Shown in pieces: positions 7,144 through 10,551 of a stretch of 10,551 bases of DNA. The stretch is from an uncultured Prevotellaceae bacterium (GTDB lineage Bacteria; Bacteroidota; Bacteroidia; Bacteroidales; Bacteroidaceae), in assembly GCA_946644025.1 (NCBI GenBank), contig CAMPCG010000075.1, positions 1 to 10,551 on the forward strand, read 5' to 3'. The translations under genes were made by a program, and so were the position numbers. The notes below the pieces were generated by a model. It was not told the origin of the DNA, searched no databases, and saw only the letters and a list, made by a program, of their open reading frames with translations. The stretch's first letter is position 1; each line of letters starts with the position of its first letter.

Positions 7144-7620
7144 TTACTCGAGGGGTATCTCGGGGTGCTGCACTGCCAGGGGCAGGTCTTTCTGCGACAG
7201 GTAGAACATATAGAGGATGACGGGCTTCGAGCCGCGGTTCTCGCCGTGGTGGATGGTGTTCACCATTTCCACTACGGCCTCGCCCTCATGCACCACCTTC
7301 TCCTTGCCGTCCTGGCCGATGATGGTCAGCTCGCCCTGCACCAGTATGCCGTAGTTCATCACAGGGTGGTGGTGCCAGCCCAGCTTCTTCCCGGCGGGGA
7401 ACACGTATTTCACGGCTACCAGTTCGGGACGTCCCTGCAAATAGTCGGGCAGCTCCACGCCGTCCCAGCTCTGGCTGGTACGTATCAGTTCGGAAGACTG
7501 CACCTGCTGCACTTCTTCCTTCGGAGCACGAGCCTCCCGGCAGGAGGTAAGAGAGGTACTTACTGTCATTGCGCCGCAAACGATGGCGGCGGCAAGAGTC
7601 CATTGAGAAATCTTTTTCAT
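7144..7620 (-). CDS. Cupin-domain lipoprotein
   Basis: A 158-residue protein with a lipoprotein signal peptide: MKK, a hydrophobic stretch (8-24) and a lipobox LTSC ending at Cys27. It is therefore probably anchored in the outer or inner membrane facing the periplasm. The mature part is a single small cupin barrel. Motif 1 is GWHHHPVMNYGILVQGE (81-97), with metal-ligand candidates His83, His85 and Glu97 (His84 is also available). Motif 2 includes NTIHHGENRG (121-130), with His124 or His125 as the fourth ligand. The substrate is unknown; small cupins of this type are sugar isomerases, dioxygenases or binding proteins. It is separated from the ligases by a hairpin and promoter, and from the upstream operon by a 96-bp repeat, so it is probably its own transcript or receives read-through. 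No consensus promoter is seen directly upstream; the leader is A-rich. Confidence 0.88.
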   Translation of the reverse strand: MKKISQWTLAAAIVCGAMTVSTSLTSCREARAPKEEVQQVQSSELIRTSQSWDGVELPDYLQGRPELVAVKYVFPAGKKLGWHHHPVMNYGILVQGELTIIGQDGKEKVVHEGEAVVEMVNTIHHGENRGSKPVILYMFYLSQKDLPLAVQHPEIPLE

Positions 7621-7664
7621 TGCTCTTTGTGTTTATTATTAAGTTAAAAAAATATTAGTCCTAA

Positions 7665-7760
7665 AGCCCCCCCTTCGGCCCCCGAGGGGACTACTATAGA
7701 CTGGTCCCCACTTTACTCCCGCAAAACTATCGTAGCCCCCTCGGGGGCAGAAGGGGGGCT
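7665..7760 (-). repeat. 96-bp palindromic repeat element, copy 1
   Basis: This copy is the reverse complement of the element at 10439-10534 and matches it at about nine positions in ten, with a few substitutions and single-base length changes in the C/G runs. The terminal inverted repeats are C-rich (about seven C, TTCGG, CCCCCGAGGGG, CTAC). The middle, about 26 nt long, has a small inner hairpin, TTTGC/GTAAA on the minus strand. No reading frame and no obvious flanking target duplication are seen. It fills most of the spacer between the dehydrogenase stop (8 nt away) and the cupin start, and a T-rich run follows on the minus strand, so it may also terminate the guaD operon. A MITE- or REP-type element is the likeliest class. 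Confidence 0.85.
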
Positions 7761-7768
7761 TGTGGTTA

Positions 7769-8491
7769 TCAAATGATGGTGACCCTTCTCCACACCCAAC
7801 GTGGTATTCTTCTCCAGGCGGCAGTCAGGACTCTGTATTTCCAGTCGATAACCCTTACGTGCTCCTTCCTGTTGACCGCCCTGACTATCTCTTTTGCTAC
7901 CTTCTGGGGGTTCAGGAGCATGGGATAGTTGAAGTCGCCGCTAAGCAAGTCCGTGTCTACGAAGCCCGGGCGCAGGTCGGTAAAGACAATCTTCAGGCCG
8001 CGGCTGCGGGCCTGTTGCTCCAAGGCCTGCAGATAGACGTTCTGCAGGGCTTTGGTGGCGGAATAGGCTGGTGCGGGGCCTAACCCCTTTGTCCCGGCTA
8101 TAGAGGTGATGGCTGCAATATGTCCGCTGCCCTGCTTGGCAAAGTATCGGTATGCCTCGCCTATCATCCTCGTGAAGCCGACGCCGTTGGTTTGTAGCGT
8201 GGCCAGCTCTATGTCCTCCGTCAGTTCCCTGTTTTGCTTGCCAATGCCTGAGGCATAGAAGAAGAGGTCCATGCCGCCTGTACTGCCGATGAGCCGCCGC
8301 AGGGCTTCCGTTGCCCCGTCGGCCGTTACGTCTATCCGCTCGGCGGCTATCGCTCCCATGTCCTGCAGCAGCTCCACCCTCCTGGCGGCAACACCGACCT
8401 TCCAGCCTTGCTCTGCCAAGAGCTTCGCCACTTCATGGCCGATGCCCGACGAGGCGCCTATCACTATGGCTCTCTTTTTTTTGTCCTTCAT
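7769..8491 (-). CDS. Short-chain dehydrogenase/reductase (SDR)
   Basis: A classical SDR of 240 residues that would oxidise or reduce a hydroxyl/carbonyl group using NAD(P)(H). The glycine-rich nucleotide motif is GASSGIG (12-18). Basic residues at the end of strand 2 (Arg37-Arg38) favour NADP. The usual NNAG motif is degenerate (YASG, 79-82). The catalytic tetrad is complete: Asn102, Ser130, Tyr143 and Lys147 (YSATK). The C-terminus is Trp/Arg-rich (WKYRVLTAAWRRIPRWVWRR), which could be an amphipathic membrane-associating helix. The substrate is unknown. It is the last gene of the guaD operon, starting 3 nt after the rhodanese stop, and its stop is 8 nt before a palindromic repeat. Confidence 0.93.
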   Translation of the reverse strand: MKDKKKRAIVIGASSGIGHEVAKLLAEQGWKVGVAARRVELLQDMGAIAAERIDVTADGATEALRRLIGSTGGMDLFFYASGIGKQNRELTEDIELATLQTNGVGFTRMIGEAYRYFAKQGSGHIAAITSIAGTKGLGPAPAYSATKALQNVYLQALEQQARSRGLKIVFTDLRPGFVDTDLLSGDFNYPMLLNPQKVAKEIVRAVNRKEHVRVIDWKYRVLTAAWRRIPRWVWRRVTII

Positions 8492-8494
8492 GTT

Positions 8495-8875
8495 TCATCG
8501 TGTCACGGGCTGGCCCTCTTTCGTCCAGGCGAGGATACCCCCCTTTAGATTGACGCACTTATAGCCTTCGCCACTCAACTTGTCGCAAGCGGCGGCAGAC
8601 CGCCTGCCACTGCGGCAATAGACCGCCACGGTCCTGCCGATATGCAATGCTGCCTTGGCGTTGTCCAGGAAACCGCCCTGCTTCACATCGATATTGACAG
8701 CCCTCACTATGTGGCCGTCGCTAAACTCGGCGGCGGTTCTTACGTCAAGCACTATCACGCTGGAGTCTGAAATGAGCGATGCAAAACCAGCGACATCGAC
8801 ATCTTCATAGTTCTTTTGGCCGCAGGCTGATGTCAGACCTATGACAGCCAGTAAACAGGTCAATATTTTCTTCAT
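8495..8875 (-). CDS. Rhodanese-like domain lipoprotein
   Basis: A 126-residue single-domain rhodanese with a lipoprotein signal: MKK, hydrophobic segment, lipobox TSAC ending at Cys18. The domain has the LDVRTAAEF block (43-51) and the active-site loop CRSGRRS (87-93), where Cys87 would carry the persulfide. It ends with NLKGGILAW, typical of the fold. It probably transfers sulfane sulfur or binds thiols in the periplasm; the acceptor is unknown. It starts 7 nt after the guaD stop and ends 3 nt before the dehydrogenase start, so the three genes are almost surely cotranscribed. Stand-alone lipoprotein rhodaneses of this size occur in Bacteroidales. Confidence 0.93.
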   Translation of the reverse strand: MKKILTCLLAVIGLTSACGQKNYEDVDVAGFASLISDSSVIVLDVRTAAEFSDGHIVRAVNIDVKQGGFLDNAKAALHIGRTVAVYCRSGRRSAAACDKLSGEGYKCVNLKGGILAWTKEGQPVTR

Positions 8876-8882
8876 AATGAGG

Positions 8883-10148
8883 TTATGGGGTTAACGGCAC
8901 CCCCCTGCAGAAGCGGTGGGCTATCTGGCGGTCGTCGCCTATGTAGACCATGCGCTCCAGCCGCTGCAAGAGGGTGTACTCATCGGGATAGAGGGCGCTG
9001 TCGTCAATGACGAGCGCATCGAACTCGTAGCCGGGCTCGAAGCTGCCCACTTTGCCGAAAAGGCTGCCGCCCCCCTTGGTGGCCATCCAGAAAGCCTCCG
9101 AGAGGGTGAGGAACGGCATCTTGTGGTCGCTGCGCTGATAGTGCATCTTGCTCACCTGAATGGCATACACCATCATACGAAAGATGCTCAGGTCGTGGCC
9201 GCCGCTGATGTCGCTGCCCAGCCCCACGACGAGGCCCTCGTCGAGGTAGGTGCGTATGGGGGCCATGCCCGAGGCCACGTTAAAATTGGACGTAGGACAA
9301 TGGGCCACCATCACCCCACCCTCTTTCATCAGCCTGCGCTCGTTGTCATCGCTCCACACGCAGTGGGCCATCACCGTAGGCGTCTGGCCGAAGAGACCGT
9401 AGCGGCGGTAGGCATCGCCATAGCCCTCGCTTTGGGGCTCCAACTCGCGCACCCAGGCTATCTCGGAGAGGTTTTCAGACAAGTGCGACTGCACGGGCAG
9501 CTGGTATTGACGCGCCAGACGGCCACAGGTCTGCAGCATGTCGGGCGAGCACGTGGGGACGAAGCGCGGCGTAACGATGGGGCGCACCAGACTGCGAGGG
9601 TCGCCGTATGCCTCCATCAGCTCTTCCATGCCCTTGCGGTAGCTGTCGGCGGGTTCCTGCAGGTAGTCGGGGCAGTTGCGGTCCATGGCCACCTTGCCCA
9701 CCAGTGCGCCCATACCGGCCTCGCTGAAGAGGTCCATGAGCCGACGGGTGGCGGCGGTATGAATGGTGGCGAAGACGGCGGCACGCATGGTGCCCACCCG
9801 CCACAGCTGCTCAACAAAGCGGCGGTAGATGCGCTCGGCATAGTCGGCATCGCTGAACTTGGACTCCTCGGGGAAGGTGTAGTGCTCCAGCCAGGGCAGC
9901 AGCTGCATGTCCATGGCAATGCCCTGGTTGTGAAACTGCGGGGCATGGACGTGGACGTCGTTCATGGCGGGGATGAGCAACTTGTTGCCAAAGTCGGTCA
10001 CGTCAGCATCGGGGCATCCCAGCGAGTCGAAGTCTGAGGCCACGGCGTGAATGCGGCCGTCGTCTGCAACGGCGACGTACCCGTTCTCAAGTGTTTCAAA
10101 CCGGCTGGGCTGCGCTGTATATATAATATGTGCCTTATAGACTTTCAT
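8883..10148 (-). CDS. guaD: Guanine deaminase
   Basis: Converts guanine to xanthine and ammonia in purine salvage and catabolism; cytoplasmic, zinc-dependent. The 421-residue protein is an amidohydrolase-superfamily TIM barrel with a small N-terminal beta domain. Metal and active-site residues are all present: His66 and His68 (DVHVHAPQ), His222 with Glu225 (QSHLSEN), His262 (AHCVW) and Asp313 (GLGSDISGG). VHAPQ, RFVPTCSP (195-202), HCPTSN (283-288) and SDISGG are the signatures that separate guanine deaminase from other amidohydrolases such as the chlorohydrolase/SAH deaminase group. The length is in the usual 420-450 range. The ATG at 10148 is chosen because a promoter -7 box lies 22 nt upstream and the N-terminal beta strand (VYKAHIIYTA) starts there. 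It is the first gene of a three-gene operon. Confidence 0.95.
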   Translation of the reverse strand: MKVYKAHIIYTAQPSRFETLENGYVAVADDGRIHAVASDFDSLGCPDADVTDFGNKLLIPAMNDVHVHAPQFHNQGIAMDMQLLPWLEHYTFPEESKFSDADYAERIYRRFVEQLWRVGTMRAAVFATIHTAATRRLMDLFSEAGMGALVGKVAMDRNCPDYLQEPADSYRKGMEELMEAYGDPRSLVRPIVTPRFVPTCSPDMLQTCGRLARQYQLPVQSHLSENLSEIAWVRELEPQSEGYGDAYRRYGLFGQTPTVMAHCVWSDDNERRLMKEGGVMVAHCPTSNFNVASGMAPIRTYLDEGLVVGLGSDISGGHDLSIFRMMVYAIQVSKMHYQRSDHKMPFLTLSEAFWMATKGGGSLFGKVGSFEPGYEFDALVIDDSALYPDEYTLLQRLERMVYIGDDRQIAHRFCRGVPLTP

Positions 10149-10170
10149 AAAAGCGATAGAATATCATTTG

Positions 10171-10199
10171 CAAAGATACGAATTTTTGGGGACCTGCAA
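10171..10199 (-). promoter_or_regulatory. Promoter of the guaD operon
   Basis: The minus strand has TATCTTTG (10178-10171), matching TAnnTTTG, within CGTATCTTTGCA, the extended form also seen at the other leftward promoters. A TTG (10199-10197) lies 18 nt upstream as the -33 half. The leader to the guaD ATG would be about 15-20 nt and A-rich, without a Shine-Dalgarno sequence. No purine riboswitch fits in so short a leader. Confidence 0.65.
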
Positions 10200-10308
10200 G
10201 GGCTGCAGTGAAGGATTTTTGTATTAAATAATCATAATTGAGCAAAGTTTCACATTCGCTCGCGGCGTGCAAGGAGGTGAGTAATTGAGTCCACTTTCCC
10301 GAAAAACG

Positions 10309-10348
10309 GAAACGCCGGCAGTATTTTTACAAACACTGTCAGTGTTTC
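10309..10348. repeat. Imperfect inverted repeat upstream of guaD
   Basis: Arms of 14 nt (10309-10322 and 10335-10348) match at 11 of 14 positions (GAAACGCCGGCAGT against the complement of ACTGTCAGTGTTTC) around a 12-nt AT-rich loop. A smaller perfect palindrome, AAACACTG-T-CAGTGTTT (10331-10347), lies within the right side. It is non-coding, about 110 nt upstream of the guaD promoter. It could be a dispersed repeat or a protein-binding site; which is not decidable from one copy. Confidence 0.55.
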
Positions 10349-10419
10349 AAGATTTCCCCTACCCTCTCCCCATTCGATGAACGGGCAAAGACAACTTTTG
10401 CAAGGAGGGAGACCTAGAA

Positions 10420-10439
10420 GCCCCCAGAGGCCCCCAGAG
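10420..10439 (+). repeat. Two tandem copies of a 10-bp unit
   Basis: GCCCCCAGAG occurs twice head to tail, and the next bases (GCCCCCCC) start a third unit that merges into the left arm of the palindromic element. It may be a remnant of an arm or a slippage product. Two units with no spacers rule out a CRISPR array. Confidence 0.6.
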
Positions 10440-10534
10440 GCCCCCCCTTCGGCCCCCGAGGGGGCTACGATAGTTTTACGGCAGTAAAGTGGGAACAGTC
10501 TATAGTAGCCCCCTCGGGGGCCGAAGGGGGGGCC
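10439..10534 (+). repeat. 96-bp palindromic repeat element, copy 2
   Basis: The terminal inverted repeats are 35 bp each (10439-10473 and 10500-10534) with a single mismatch, CTACGATAG against CTACTATAG. They enclose a 26-bp centre that holds its own small hairpin, TTTAC-GGCA-GTAAA (10475-10488). Each arm can also fold on itself (CCCCCTTCGG against CCGAGGGGG with one bulged base). No coding capacity. The reverse complement occurs at 7665-7760, so the two copies face each other across the guaD operon. A non-autonomous mobile element (MITE) or REP-like repeat is likeliest. Confidence 0.85.
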
Positions 10535-10536
10535 TT

Positions 10537-10551
10537 CCCCTCGGGGGCCGA
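10537..10551 (+). repeat. Partial third arm of the palindromic element at the window edge
   Basis: CCCCTCGGGGGCCGA, the last 15 bases, is identical to the inner part of the right terminal repeat of the element just before it (10510-10524). It starts 2 nt after that element ends, so another arm or element continues beyond the window. Confidence 0.6.

Larger units (their letters stand above)
10149..10438. other. Non-coding spacer upstream of guaD
   Basis: Apart from the guaD promoter (10171-10199), the inverted repeat (10309-10348) and the tandem units near its right end, I see nothing supported here. Reading frames are short and start-poor. A purine-rich AAGGAGGTGA (10271-10280) looks like a Shine-Dalgarno sequence but has no convincing gene after it. 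Confidence 0.5.

Noticed and set aside
7665..7760. Target-site duplication around repeat copy 1
   Set aside because: Flanks (TCCTAA and TGTGGT) share no direct repeat, so insertion by a duplicating transposase cannot be shown here.
8916..10037. Plus-strand open frame (373 codons) antisense to guaD
   Set aside because: guaD has every active-site residue; the antisense frame is low in start-like context and rich in His/Ala/Val as expected of a shadow.
10271..10375. Perfect Shine-Dalgarno-like AAGGAGGTGA followed by a possible ~30-codon frame from TTG
   Set aside because: Bacteroidota rarely use such sites, the start would be TTG, the frame is short and crosses the inverted repeat; no support for a gene.
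10420..10447. Possible CRISPR or satellite array
   Set aside because: Only two 10-bp units without spacers; better explained as part of the C-rich repeat cluster.

Overview
The window looks like a chromosomal stretch from a member of the Bacteroidota, most likely Bacteroidales and Prevotella-like. The reasons are the promoter style (TTTG, about 19-20 nt, then TAnnTTTG, the Bacteroidota -33/-7 signature), AT-rich leaders without Shine-Dalgarno sequences, and two small Lol-type lipoproteins. GC-rich genes are separated by AT-rich spacers and GC-rich palindromic intergenic repeats. No phage, plasmid, transposase, CRISPR or defence gene is visible. The coding content is mostly housekeeping; the least explained part is the repeat structure.

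Layout. (1) Positions 1-123 hold a near-consensus leftward promoter and what looks like the start of an rRNA operon leader with a boxA-like motif; the 16S gene itself would lie outside the window. (2) A leftward Bax inhibitor-1/YccA membrane protein (178-897) is divergent from a rightward priA (1194-3464); the 296-nt spacer carries a promoter candidate for each. (3) A perfect 19-bp stem terminator (3461-3509) separates priA from two leftward, tandemly duplicated AMP-forming acyl ligases (3524-5185 and 5243-6895). (4) A leftward cupin-domain lipoprotein follows (7144-7620). (5) A tight leftward three-gene operon reads guanine deaminase (guaD, 8883-10148), rhodanese-like lipoprotein (8495-8875) and short-chain dehydrogenase (7769-8491), with 7- and 3-nt gaps and its own promoter at 10171-10199. 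(6) The last 400 nt are non-coding and repeat-rich.

The main structural observation is a 96-bp palindromic element present twice in opposite orientation, at 7665-7760 and 10439-10534. It has 35-bp terminal inverted repeats (one mismatch in the right-hand copy). The copies bracket the guaD operon, and a third partial arm begins at the right edge. They resemble MITE/REP-type non-coding repeats. The left copy sits 8 nt after the last stop codon of the operon and could act as its terminator.

How the genes work together: the ligases probably activate fatty acids as acyl-adenylates for lipid metabolism, and guaD converts guanine to xanthine and ammonia. The other two genes of the guaD operon have no obvious purine role. 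I found no clear previously undescribed multi-gene system. The best leads are the element pair and the displaced lysine in the C-terminal motif of both ligases.
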